Positions 1-5,925 are shown, counted from the first letter of the stretch. The stretch: DNA of 6,471 bases from Actinomycetes bacterium (GCA_023389545.1 JAEWEI010000098.1:1-6471); one strand, 5' to 3'. Made by a program: numbers and translations. Notes: generated by a model from the letters alone, not told the origin.

Positions 1-188
1 GCGGACACCCCGTGGCGGCTCGCGTCGCGCGCCAACAGGCCGAGGTCGCCGCCGCGGTCGAGGGCGAGCAACAGCTCGGGCTCGCCTGGGCCGAGGTCCA
101 CCAGCCGCACCGCCCACCGCGGGTCGACGCCCACCTGCACCTCGGAAGGGCCGCGGCGCACCACCCGCAGTCCGGGACGCAGCCGCAT
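1..188 (-). CDS. ThiF/E1-like family adenylyltransferase, N-terminal fragment (partial)
   Basis: This minus-strand gene starts with ATG at 188 and leaves the window at the left edge, so only 62 residues are visible and the 3' end is missing. A good Shine-Dalgarno (GAGGAG, 194-199, 5 nt from the ATG) supports the start. The protein begins MRLRPGLRVVRRG and continues with a stretch containing VQVGVDPRWAVRLVDL. This resembles, from memory, the N-terminal region of actinobacterial proteins annotated as ThiF-family adenylyltransferases or TOMM-precursor leader-peptide-binding proteins, which often lie near YgjP-like peptidase and UvrD genes. The ATP-binding and catalytic parts of a ThiF fold would lie outside the window, so no activity can be confirmed. 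A terminator-like hairpin separates it from the upstream DUF5679 gene on the same strand, which suggests its own promoter. The reading frame is solid; the family call is tentative. Confidence 0.6.
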   Translation of the reverse strand, partial: MRLRPGLRVVRRGPSEVQVGVDPRWAVRLVDLGPGEPELLLALDRGGDLGLLARDASRHGVS

Positions 189-193
189 GCGCT

Positions 194-199
194 CTCCTC
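194..199 (-). promoter_or_regulatory. Shine-Dalgarno of the ThiF-like gene
   Basis: GAGGAG on the minus strand lies 5 nt upstream of the ATG at 188 and fixes that start. No convincing -35/-10 pair is visible between here and the hairpin at 341. Confidence 0.6.
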
Positions 200-340
200 A
201 GATGTCGTGAGCCTGGGGCCGGCTCATCGCGGGCGCCGGGGCCCCCGGTCCGCGCCAGCTGTCGGGCGGGCCTGGCCACCCTGGCACGCCGAGCGGCCCC
301 GGAACCGTCATCCACAGAACCTCGCGAACCCGGACACGCG

Positions 341-375
341 CACGGGGCGCCGTCCGTGAAGGACGGCGCCCCGTG
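341..375 (-). terminator. Perfect 15-bp hairpin, probable terminator of the DUF5679 gene
   Basis: The arms at 341-355 and 361-375 are exact reverse complements (15 bp, 12 of them G-C) around the 5-nt loop GTGAA. The hairpin begins 15 nt past the stop codon of the minus-strand DUF5679 gene (stop at 391-393). No run of U follows on either strand. Intrinsic terminators of high-GC actinobacteria commonly lack a U-tract, so the position and perfect stem still favour a terminator. The next minus-strand gene starts about 150 nt further on, so the hairpin separates two transcription units. An alternative is a stem that stabilises the 3' end of the short mRNA. Confidence 0.75.
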
Positions 376-390
376 GAGGAGCTGGGCGGC

Positions 391-549
391 TCAGGCCTTG
401 CCGAGGATCCGGTTCAGCTTGGTGCCGCACACCGGGCAGATGCCCTTGGCCATCTTGCGGCCCGACTCGGAGACGACGACGTCACCCTCGGTCTCGCGCT
501 TCTCCTTGCACTTCACGCAGTAGAACTCACCGGTGTACTTCTCGGCCAT
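391..549 (-). CDS. DUF5679 family small zinc-ribbon protein
   Basis: A 52-residue protein starts with ATG at 549 and a strong Shine-Dalgarno (GAGGAG, 557-562, 7 nt spacing). It begins MAEKYTGEFYCVKCKEKRE. Two CxxC knuckles, Cys11/Cys14 and Cys38/Cys41 (CPVCG), are placed as in a treble-clef or zinc-ribbon fold that binds one Zn2+. The rest is rich in Lys and Glu, with GRKMAKG just before the second knuckle and a basic C-terminal KLNRILGKA. Length and motif spacing match actinobacterial DUF5679 proteins as I know them. Their role is unknown; nucleic-acid or protein binding is only an inference from the fold and charge. It is monocistronic as far as can be seen: a hairpin follows, and the gene upstream (the YgjP-like peptidase) diverges from it. 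Confidence 0.9.
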   Translation of the reverse strand: MAEKYTGEFYCVKCKEKRETEGDVVVSESGRKMAKGICPVCGTKLNRILGKA

Positions 550-645
550 GACAGATCTCCTCGCGACGTCTGGTCACCGGTGGCGGTAGGCGCACGCCCG
601 GCGGCCCGGCCGGTGCTTGGGGGACCCCTCGGCGCGAGCAGGGCC

Positions 646-651
646 ACAGTA
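646..651 (-). promoter_or_regulatory. Candidate -10 box for the DUF5679 gene
   Basis: TACTGT on the minus strand fits the actinobacterial TAnnnT -10 pattern. It would start transcription near 639, giving a leader of about 90 nt before the ATG at 549. The best -35 candidate, TTTCTC at 668-673 (16 nt spacing), is poor. This is a single-motif prediction. Confidence 0.3.
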
Positions 652-789
652 ATCCGTGTCGTTGCCCGAGAAAGGCCGTTCCCGCACGCGCGTCGCTCGC
701 ATCGCCCACCTGGAGTGTGACGAACCGCCTATCAACGCCCGCAACGGGCAGAACATGGTGAGTAGGGGCGCCCGAGGCGTCGCAACGGC

Positions 790-795
790 TACGGT
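790..795 (+). promoter_or_regulatory. Candidate -10 box for leaderless transcription of the YgjP-like gene
   Basis: TACGGT matches TAnnnT and ends 7 nt before the GTG at 803, the spacing expected if transcription starts at the start codon itself. Leaderless mRNAs are common in actinobacteria, and no Shine-Dalgarno is visible here. No acceptable -35 lies 16-18 nt upstream, so this stays weak. Confidence 0.25.
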
Positions 796-802
796 GCTGG
801 TC

Positions 803-1495
803 GTGCAGCCGTCCAGCGAGCACCCCGCCGAGCAGGTGCGTCCCCGCGCCGGCCGCGCACCCGACGTCGGGCCTGCAGCGGCCGCGCTGTTCGACGCCCA
901 CGGCCCGGTCGAGGTGCGGCGCTCGCGCAAGCGGCTGCGGACCGTCACCGCCTACCGTGAGGGCGACCGCACGATCGTCGCGATCCCGGCGCGGTTCACG
1001 CGCGCGCAGGAGCGGGAGTGGGTGGCGCGGATGCTCGCGCGGTTGGCGAACCAGGAGCGCCGGCGCAGGCCGTCGGACGCCGAGCTGATGCAGCGCGCCG
1101 TCGAGCTGTCCACGCGCTACCTGTCGGGTCGCGCGGAGCCGGCCAGCGTGGTGTGGGCCACGAACCAGGGGCGCCGTTGGGGGTCGTGCACGCCATCCGA
1201 CCGGACGATCCGGATCTCCGACCGGCTGCGCGGCATGCCCAGCTGGGTGCTCGACTACGTGCTGCTCCACGAGCTGGCGCATCTGCTGCACGCCGGCCAC
1301 GGGCCCGAGTTCTGGGCCGAGCTCGACGCCTACCCGCGCACGGGCCGGGCGCGGGGGTTCCTCGAGGGCTACTCGTACGGCGAGGAGCACGCGGAGGAGC
1401 CCCGCGAGGGGAGGCCTGCGGCAGTGCCGGTGGTGGACGAGGTGGACGAGGTCGAGGACGACACCCCCGACCTGGGGGCGCACGAGCAGAACTGA
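803..1495 (+). CDS. YgjP-like (DUF45, M48-type) zinc metallopeptidase
   Basis: With a GTG start at 803 the product is 230 residues. The YgjP-like metallopeptidase domain spans roughly residues 35-190. Its hallmarks are VEVRRSRKRLRTVTAYR (37-52), the RRWGSC motif (124-129) and the zinc helix LLHELAHLLHAGHGPEFW (154-171), with His156, His160 and probably His166 as metal ligands and Glu157 as catalytic base. No signal peptide or membrane segment is visible, so it should be cytoplasmic. E. coli YgjP has been reported as a UTP pyrophosphatase, so neither substrate nor activity is certain here. The C-terminus (about 209-230) is an acidic tail outside the fold. The frame stays open back to a GTG at 656, with in-frame starts at 755 and 794. 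That upstream part uses codons rare in this genome (AAA, TGT, AGT, AGG, CGA) and lacks domain features, so I prefer 803; 794 is nearly as good. The gene is convergent with the DUF2342 gene, 19 nt apart. Confidence 0.85.
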   Translation: MQPSSEHPAEQVRPRAGRAPDVGPAAAALFDAHGPVEVRRSRKRLRTVTAYREGDRTIVAIPARFTRAQEREWVARMLARLANQERRRRPSDAELMQRAVELSTRYLSGRAEPASVVWATNQGRRWGSCTPSDRTIRISDRLRGMPSWVLDYVLLHELAHLLHAGHGPEFWAELDAYPRTGRARGFLEGYSYGEEHAEEPREGRPAAVPVVDEVDEVEDDTPDLGAHEQN

Positions 1496-1514
1496 CGAGC
1501 CGGATCCGCGCGCG

Positions 1515-3023
1515 TCAGTCCTGCGGCCCTCGGCCCTCCCGCGCATCGGGGTCCTGCGCGTCGTCCGGCGCGTCGTCGGGCGCCTCGGCCGCGGACTGCG
1601 CGTCGGCGTCCGCGGCCTCGTCCTGGGCGGCCTCTCCGAAGATCTCCGCGAGCGCGCGGTCGACGTCGGCGTGCTCGTCGCTGCGCTCGGACCGGCGCCG
1701 CGCGTAGCCCTGCGGGTCGTCGAGGTCGTCGGCTGTCGGCATCAGGTCCGGGTGCTCCCAGACCGCGTCGCGCGCCTCAGGGCCGCCGTCGGCGGAGATC
1801 GCGGCCCACAGCGCCGCCGCGTCCCGCGAGCGGCGGGGGCGCAGCTCGAGGCCGACCAGCGTCGCGAAGGTCTGCTCGGCGGGGCCGCCTGCGGCACGGC
1901 GGCGGCGGATCATCTCGCGCAGCGCCATCGCGTGGGGCAGGTGCGGCAGGGCGGCGACCGAGGTCACCTCGTCGACCCAGCCCTCGACGAGCGCGAGCGC
2001 CGTCTCGAGGCGGGCCAGGGCGGCCTGCTGCTCGGGGGTGGTCTGCGGGGCGAAGACACCCCGCGAGATCGCGGCCTGCAACGCGGCGGGGTCGGTGGGG
2101 TCGATCGAGCGGACCGCCTCGTCCAGGCTCTCCACGTCGATGCTGATGCCGCGCGCATACGCCTCCACGGCGCTCAGCAGGTGGCCGCGCAGCCAGGAGA
2201 CGTGTGTGAAGAGGCGGGCATGGGCGGCCTCGCGCAGCGCGAGGAACAGCCGGACCTCCTCCACCGGGGCGTCGAGCCCGTCGGCGAACGCGTCCACGTT
2301 GCTGGGCACGAGCGCCGTCGAGGGCTCCCGCACGAGCGGGACGCCGATGTCGGTCAGCCCGAAGACCTCGCGGGAGAGTGTGCCGGAGGCCTGGCCGACC
2401 TGCATGCCGAACACCGCCGAGCCGAGCTGGTGGATGACCTGGCGCGGGCCTGCGGCGTCGCCGAGCGGCCCGAGGGCGCGGGGCATGCCCGGCTCCAGCT
2501 CGTCGGGCAGCGTGTCGGCCAGGGCGCCGGACAACGCCTCGGTCAGCGAGGACGCGATCGGCTCCGTGAGATTGCGCCAGGCGGGCAGGGTGAGCTCGAC
2601 CCACTCCGAGCGGCTCAGCGCGCGGGCGGGACCGCCGGAGGGCGGCAGCTCGGTGGCGGCGTCGAGCCACAGCTCGGCGACCGACAGGGCCTCAGTGGCC
2701 TGGCGGGTCTGCTGCGCGGTGAGCGACGGGTCGCCCTCCGCGACTGCCGCCTGGCGGGCGACGTCATGCGCGAGGTCCCAGTTCACGGGGCCCTCGCCGG
2801 ACGCGGCGAGCAGCCGCTGCACCTGGGCGAGCACCTGGCCGAGGAGCTGCGGATCGTTCGGCAGCCCCGAGGCGGCGGCCAGTGCGGCAGGGTCCATGCC
2901 CTGGGCGCGGAGCTGGCGCAACGCCTCCTCGGAGTCGGACCCGAACATCTGGCGCAGGAGCTGCTCCCACTCGGGCGCGCCCTCGCCTTCGGGGAAGGGA
3001 CCGGCGGGGCGTTCGCTGCTCAT
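1515..3023 (-). CDS. DUF2342 family zincin-like protein ('zinc-dependent metalloprotease')
   Basis: The 502-residue product starts with ATG at 3023; a Shine-Dalgarno (AGGAG, 3031-3035, 7 nt spacing) supports this over an in-frame ATG 81 nt upstream. Residues 1-130 are helical and rich in Ala/Gln (EWEQLLRQMFG, QVLAQVQRLL). The conserved core follows: LSRSEWVELTLPAWRNL (136-152), QLGSAVFGMQVGQASGTLSREVFG (199-222) and LFLALREAAHARLFTHVSWLRGHLL (259-283). The family is grouped with zincins and annotated as a metalloprotease or putative hydrolase. Here the HExxH-like position reads REAAH (264-268), so the first expected ligand is Arg. PHLPHAMALREMIRRRR (360-376) holds two further His residues. 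Residues 462-502 form an Asp/Ala/Glu-rich, probably disordered tail. There is no signal peptide, so it should be cytoplasmic. Catalytic activity is unproven. It diverges from the SDR-like gene across 71 nt and converges on the YgjP-like gene. Confidence 0.85.
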   Translation of the reverse strand: MSSERPAGPFPEGEGAPEWEQLLRQMFGSDSEEALRQLRAQGMDPAALAAASGLPNDPQLLGQVLAQVQRLLAASGEGPVNWDLAHDVARQAAVAEGDPSLTAQQTRQATEALSVAELWLDAATELPPSGGPARALSRSEWVELTLPAWRNLTEPIASSLTEALSGALADTLPDELEPGMPRALGPLGDAAGPRQVIHQLGSAVFGMQVGQASGTLSREVFGLTDIGVPLVREPSTALVPSNVDAFADGLDAPVEEVRLFLALREAAHARLFTHVSWLRGHLLSAVEAYARGISIDVESLDEAVRSIDPTDPAALQAAISRGVFAPQTTPEQQAALARLETALALVEGWVDEVTSVAALPHLPHAMALREMIRRRRAAGGPAEQTFATLVGLELRPRRSRDAAALWAAISADGGPEARDAVWEHPDLMPTADDLDDPQGYARRRSERSDEHADVDRALAEIFGEAAQDEAADADAQSAAEAPDDAPDDAQDPDAREGRGPQD

Positions 3024-3094
3024 CGGCGTGCTCCTGGGACGATGGGCCGAGGTGTCCGTCAACGGTAACCACACCCCGCAAGGATCGAGGGACG
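3024..3094. promoter_or_regulatory. Divergent intergenic region between the DUF2342 and SDR-like genes
   Basis: These 71 nt must carry the promoters for both divergent genes if both are transcribed from here. On the minus strand, TACCGT (3062-3067) fits TAnnnT and would start transcription near 3055, leaving a leader of about 32 nt; TTGACG (3057-3062) overlaps it and resembles a -35 without a good partner. On the plus strand I see no convincing -10. The 12 bases around 3059-3070 form a weak imperfect palindrome, not enough to call an operator. Confidence 0.35.
3031..3035 (-). promoter_or_regulatory. Shine-Dalgarno that decides the DUF2342 start
   Basis: AGGAG on the minus strand, 7 nt from the ATG at 3023, supports the 502-residue form. 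The upstream in-frame ATG at 3104 would add a 27-residue extension without family features that crosses the divergent promoter region. Confidence 0.6.
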
Positions 3095-4177
3095 GTGAAG
3101 GCACAGGTTCGCTCAGGGCGCAGCCCTGCGGACGGCATGCCCGAGGAGCCTCGCGAGGTCGTCGTCGTGGGGCGCGGGCCGGTGGCCGTCGGAGTCGCGG
3201 CGGTGCTCTCCGCGCGGCTCTCGGGCCGCTCGGGCGGCGCGGTCCGCATGCTCGGCGCCGTTCCCCAGGAGGATCCCGGAGCAGCGTTCGCGGGCGCCCA
3301 CGCGGTCGTCGTGGCGGCCCACACCGGCGACCTCGGCGCTGCTCTGGCCGAGCCGTCAGCGCGCCGCCGGGCTGCCGCAGTGGCCGATGTGGAACGCGTG
3401 CTGGCCGGAGCCCGTGCCGCCCGCGTGCCGCAGGTCGTGGCGATCACGTCCGCGATGGTCCACGGCGCCGCGCCCCACCAGCCACCGCTGCCCGACGATG
3501 CTCCGCTGGTCAGCGGCGCCGAGGCGGGCGACGGTGTGGTGGGGGACCTGCTGGCCGTCGAGGCGGTGCTGGCCCGGGCCGCGCGGCGCCGCGGCGGCCC
3601 GGTGGTGGCGGTGGTGCGCCCGGCCCCGATCGTCGGGCCCGCCATCGACACGATGGTCACCCGCCATTTCGAGGCGCCCAGGCTGCTGACGGTGCGGGGC
3701 GTCGAGCGCGAGTGGCAGTTCACGCATGTGGACGACCTCGGCTCGGCGGTCGCGCTGGTGATCGAGCAGCGGCTGCGCGGCGCGTTCACCGTGGGCCGCC
3801 CCGACGTGCTCACCGCGCGCGAGGTCGAGGCCGCCGCCGGGATGCGCCGCATCGAGCTGGCCGCCGTCACCGCGTTCGGCACTGCCGAGCGCCTGCACCG
3901 GGTGGGCGCCCTGCCCGCGCCCGCCTCTGAGCTCGCGTACACCGTCTACCCGTGGACCGTCACGGGCGCCGGGCTGCTCGCCGCCGGGTGGCGGCCGCAG
4001 TGGTCCGCCGCGCAGTGCCTCGACGCCCTGCTCGAGGGCGTGCAAGGCCGCACGGCGCTCGCGGGCCGCAGGCTCGGGGCCCGGGACGCGGCAGCAGTCG
4101 GGGCGGCGGGCGCCGCCGTCGCGATGATCGGCACAGCGGCGGTGTGGCGCAGGGCGCGTGCCCGGCGCCACCCCTGA
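3095..4177 (+). CDS. Atypical SDR / NAD-dependent epimerase-like protein lacking YxxxK, possible C-terminal membrane tail
   Basis: With a GTG start at 3095 the product is 360 residues; purine-rich AAGGA (3080-3084) and GAGGG (3087-3091) precede it. An ATG at 3137 would give 346 residues but lacks a clear Shine-Dalgarno. The order of elements is that of an extended SDR: first strand EVVVVGRGPVAVG (21-33), acidic-strand equivalent AHAVVVAAHTGD (68-79), VVAITSAMVHG (114-124), VVAVVRPAPIVGP (170-182), FTHVDDLGSAVALVI (209-223) and GAFTVG (229-234). The usual TGxxGxxG loop is reduced to GRGPVAVG. The YxxxK site aligns with VVGDL (148-152), so both catalytic residues are absent. Redox or epimerase activity is therefore doubtful; a cofactor-binding or scaffold role is more likely, by inference. 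Residues 332-350 are an uncharged Ala/Val/Gly/Met/Ile stretch followed by RRARARR, resembling a tail anchor. The YlbL-like protease gene follows 46 nt downstream on the same strand. Confidence 0.75.
   Translation: MKAQVRSGRSPADGMPEEPREVVVVGRGPVAVGVAAVLSARLSGRSGGAVRMLGAVPQEDPGAAFAGAHAVVVAAHTGDLGAALAEPSARRRAAAVADVERVLAGARAARVPQVVAITSAMVHGAAPHQPPLPDDAPLVSGAEAGDGVVGDLLAVEAVLARAARRRGGPVVAVVRPAPIVGPAIDTMVTRHFEAPRLLTVRGVEREWQFTHVDDLGSAVALVIEQRLRGAFTVGRPDVLTAREVEAAAGMRRIELAAVTAFGTAERLHRVGALPAPASELAYTVYPWTVTGAGLLAAGWRPQWSAAQCLDALLEGVQGRTALAGRRLGARDAAAVGAAGAAVAMIGTAAVWRRARARRHP
4144..4171 (+). terminator. Strong hairpin overlapping the 3' end of the SDR-like gene
   Basis: Bases 4144-4150 pair with 4165-4171 (7 bp), there is one A/G mismatch (4151/4164), then 4152-4155 pair with 4160-4163 (4 bp) around the loop GCGT. 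The structure ends 3 nt before the stop codon at 4175-4177. No U-tract follows. It could weaken read-through into the YlbL-like gene or be a by-product of Arg/Ala-rich GC-rich coding. A smaller stem, 4193-4197 with 4202-4206 around loop ACGG, follows in the gap just before the next start. Confidence 0.3.
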
Positions 4178-4223
4178 CCGGGTTCACAGCAGCGCTCACG
4201 GGAGCGTGGGGGATGATGTGCCG

Positions 4224-5330
4224 GTGCATGACGAGCCCACTCCCGCGCCGGACGGCCTGAGCGACCTGGCGGACGGTCCGGCCGCGCCCAGCAACCGGTC
4301 GATCACCCTGTCCGTCACGATGCTGGCCTCCGCCGTCCTGCTGGCGGTGCTGGCGCTGCTGCCCGCGCCGTACGCGGTCAGCTCGCCCGGCCCGACGCGG
4401 GACACGCTGGGGGAGCACGCGGGGGAGCCGCTCATCACGATCTCGGGCGCCGAGACCTACGACGCGACCGGCGAGCTGCTGCTGACGACGGTGTCCACCA
4501 CGGGCCGCCCGGGGTACCCGTCGAACCTGCTGAGCGTGGTGGCCGGCTGGTTCCAGGGCGCCACGGCCGTGCGGCCCGTCGAGCTGGTGTTCCCGCCCGA
4601 CGTCACGCAGGACGAGTTCGACCAGAGCAACGAGGCGGCGATGGTCTCCTCGCAGGAGAACGCCACAGTCTCCGCCCTCGAGGAGCTCGGCTACGAGGTG
4701 CCGGCCACGATGACGATCGCCGGCGCCACTGAGGACAGCGGCGCCGCGGGGATCGTCCAGGAGGGCGACGTGCTGGTGTCGATGGACGGCGAGCCGCTGA
4801 CGACGTACTCGCAGCTCGTGGACCGGCTGTTCGAGACGGCGCCGGGATCGACGGTGCGGCTCGGCGTGCTGCGTGACGGCCAGCCGGTCGACCTGGAGGT
4901 CGTCACCGCGGAGCGCGAGGGCGGCGGCAGCCAGCTCGGGGTGTACATCGACCCGCAGTTCGACCTGCCGGTGGACGTGTCCATCAAGATCGACGACATC
5001 GGCGGATCGAGCGCCGGCACCATGTTCGCGCTGGGGATCATCGACAAGCTCACGCCCGAGGACGAGGCGAACGGCGCCGTCATCGCGGGCACCGGGACCA
5101 TCGACTCCGTGGGCCGCGTCGGGCCGATCGGCGGCATCCAGCAGAAGCTGGCGGGCGCCCGCCGCGACGGCGCCGAGTGGTTCCTGGCGCCTGCCACGAA
5201 CTGCGACGAGGTGGTCGGGCACGTGCCGGACGGGCTCCGGGTGGTGAAGGTCGAGACGCTCCACGAGGCACGCGAGGCTGTGGTGGCGATCGGCGCCGGC
5301 AAGGGCGAGGACCTGCCGGGCTGCTCCTAG
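4224..5330 (+). CDS. PDZ domain and Lon-type (S16) membrane-anchored serine protease, YlbL family
   Basis: With GTG at 4224 the product is 368 residues. A GGGGGA element (4208-4213) precedes it; GTG at 4218 is an equal alternative, two codons longer. Residues 1-26 are a short cytoplasmic tail, and 27-46 (ITLSVTMLASAVLLAVLALL) form an uncleaved signal-anchor helix that places the rest outside the membrane. APYAVSSPGPT (48-58) is typical of YlbL proteins. A PDZ domain spans about 160-230 (AAGIVQEGDVLVSMDGEPL). The Lon proteolytic domain covers about 245-355, with the catalytic dyad Ser263 (GGSSAG) and Lys308 (GGIQQK). There is no ATPase domain. In Bacillus subtilis, YlbL acts with CtpA to remove the division inhibitor YneA after DNA damage; the actinobacterial substrate is unknown to me. 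The only cysteines are Cys327 and Cys367, which might form a disulfide outside the cell. It may be cotranscribed with the SDR-like gene and is convergent with the PPA1309 gene. Confidence 0.92.
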   Translation: MHDEPTPAPDGLSDLADGPAAPSNRSITLSVTMLASAVLLAVLALLPAPYAVSSPGPTRDTLGEHAGEPLITISGAETYDATGELLLTTVSTTGRPGYPSNLLSVVAGWFQGATAVRPVELVFPPDVTQDEFDQSNEAAMVSSQENATVSALEELGYEVPATMTIAGATEDSGAAGIVQEGDVLVSMDGEPLTTYSQLVDRLFETAPGSTVRLGVLRDGQPVDLEVVTAEREGGGSQLGVYIDPQFDLPVDVSIKIDDIGGSSAGTMFALGIIDKLTPEDEANGAVIAGTGTIDSVGRVGPIGGIQQKLAGARRDGAEWFLAPATNCDEVVGHVPDGLRVVKVETLHEAREAVVAIGAGKGEDLPGCS

Positions 5331-5346
5331 GCCACTGAGGCGGGGG

Positions 5347-5898
5347 TCACTCCAGCGTGGAGCGCAGCGCCTCCACCAGGCTGGGCACCACGTCCGATCC
5401 CTCGCCCACGGCGTCGTCGGTGTCGTTCGCCCGCGTGCGGACGGCGCACCACGACGGGCCGTCGCGCAGCACGCCCACGGCGATGCGCACGTCCTGGCGG
5501 TCCGGGTGGGCCATCAGGTAGGCGAGCGCCTCGTCGGGGTCGGCGGGCATGCCCTCCTCGGCGGCGGGCGGCAGCACGACGCGCTCGACGGTCACGGCGG
5601 CGCCGTCCACCGTGGGCGGCCAGGTGATGCCGCCCAGCAGCTCCTCGAGGTCCTCGGCGGCGGGCAGCCCCTCCTGCTCCACCGACGTCAGGTGCTGCGG
5701 CTCGTTGGCCGCGCGCGCCACGACCTCGGCGGGGAGCTGGTCGGCGAGGCCGGGCTCGGCCTCCAGGGCGCGTGCCGTGCGGACGAGGGCGAAGACGCGG
5801 GCGGGCCCGTCCCAGCCACCGGTGGCGACATGTCGCTCGATCTCGCGGACGGCCTCGGCGAGCGCGAGCTGGGCGGCGATGGGAGAGGGGTCGGTCAT
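5347..5898 (-). CDS. PPA1309 family protein
   Basis: The 183-residue product starts with ATG at 5898 and begins MTDPSPIAAQLALAEAVREIE. Features recalled as conserved in the actinobacterial PPA1309 family are present: ERHVATGGWDGPARVFALV (21-39), HLTSVEQEGLP (69-79), WPPTVDGAAVTVERVVLPP (93-111), and HPDRQDVRIAVGVLRDG (131-147) followed by SWCAVRTR. It has no signal peptide, membrane segment or recognisable catalytic motif, so it is probably a small soluble cytoplasmic protein of unknown function. The family is usually found beside UPF0182 and the PDZ/S16 protease, as here: it converges on the protease gene across 16 nt and diverges from UPF0182 across 124 nt. The Shine-Dalgarno is poor; a possible -10 (TAGGCT, 5926-5931) would leave a leader of only about 20 nt. 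Confidence 0.85.
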   Translation of the reverse strand: MTDPSPIAAQLALAEAVREIERHVATGGWDGPARVFALVRTARALEAEPGLADQLPAEVVARAANEPQHLTSVEQEGLPAAEDLEELLGGITWPPTVDGAAVTVERVVLPPAAEEGMPADPDEALAYLMAHPDRQDVRIAVGVLRDGPSWCAVRTRANDTDDAVGEGSDVVPSLVEALRSTLE

Positions 5899-5925
5899 CT
5901 GCCCATCGTCCCATCTTCGCGTGGC

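Noticed and set aside
236..248. CCGGGG-C-CCCCGG quasi-palindrome upstream of the ThiF-like gene
   Set aside because: It is a G/C homopolymer-like inverted repeat with a one-base centre. It is expected by chance at this base composition and has no partner elements.
308..316. TCATCCACA, one mismatch from the DnaA box TTATCCACA
   Set aside because: It is a single isolated copy with no further boxes, no AT-rich stretch and no replication genes nearby, so it is most likely chance.
12..359. A 115-codon plus-strand open frame at the left edge
   Set aside because: It runs antisense through the ThiF-like N-terminus and into the hairpin at 341-375, with no Shine-Dalgarno or family resemblance.
1501..1508. 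CGGATCCG palindrome in the convergent gap between the YgjP-like and DUF2342 genes
   Set aside because: Eight bases with no loop cannot form a useful hairpin, and no longer stem or U-tract surrounds it.
527..1546. A 339-codon minus-strand open frame opposite the YgjP-like gene
   Set aside because: It is antisense to a gene with a clear HELAH zinc motif, would overlap the start of the DUF5679 gene, and reads as Arg/Pro/His-rich shadow sequence.
2038..3930. A 630-codon plus-strand open frame
   Set aside because: It overlaps the well-supported DUF2342 gene antisense and the SDR-like gene out of frame. The translation is a Ser/Arg/Gly-rich composition typical of off-frame reading in very GC-rich DNA, with no domain.
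3960..5264. A 434-codon minus-strand open frame opposite the YlbL-like protease
   Set aside because: It is fully explained as a mirror of the strongly biased codons of the protease gene, with Arg/Gly/His/Asp-rich composition and no motif.
5357..5376. A 6-bp stem (GTGGAG / CTCCAC) with an 8-nt loop just past the end of the YlbL-like protease gene
   Set aside because: It lies inside the PPA1309 coding end and is short. A chance match in GC-rich coding DNA is as likely as a convergent terminator.
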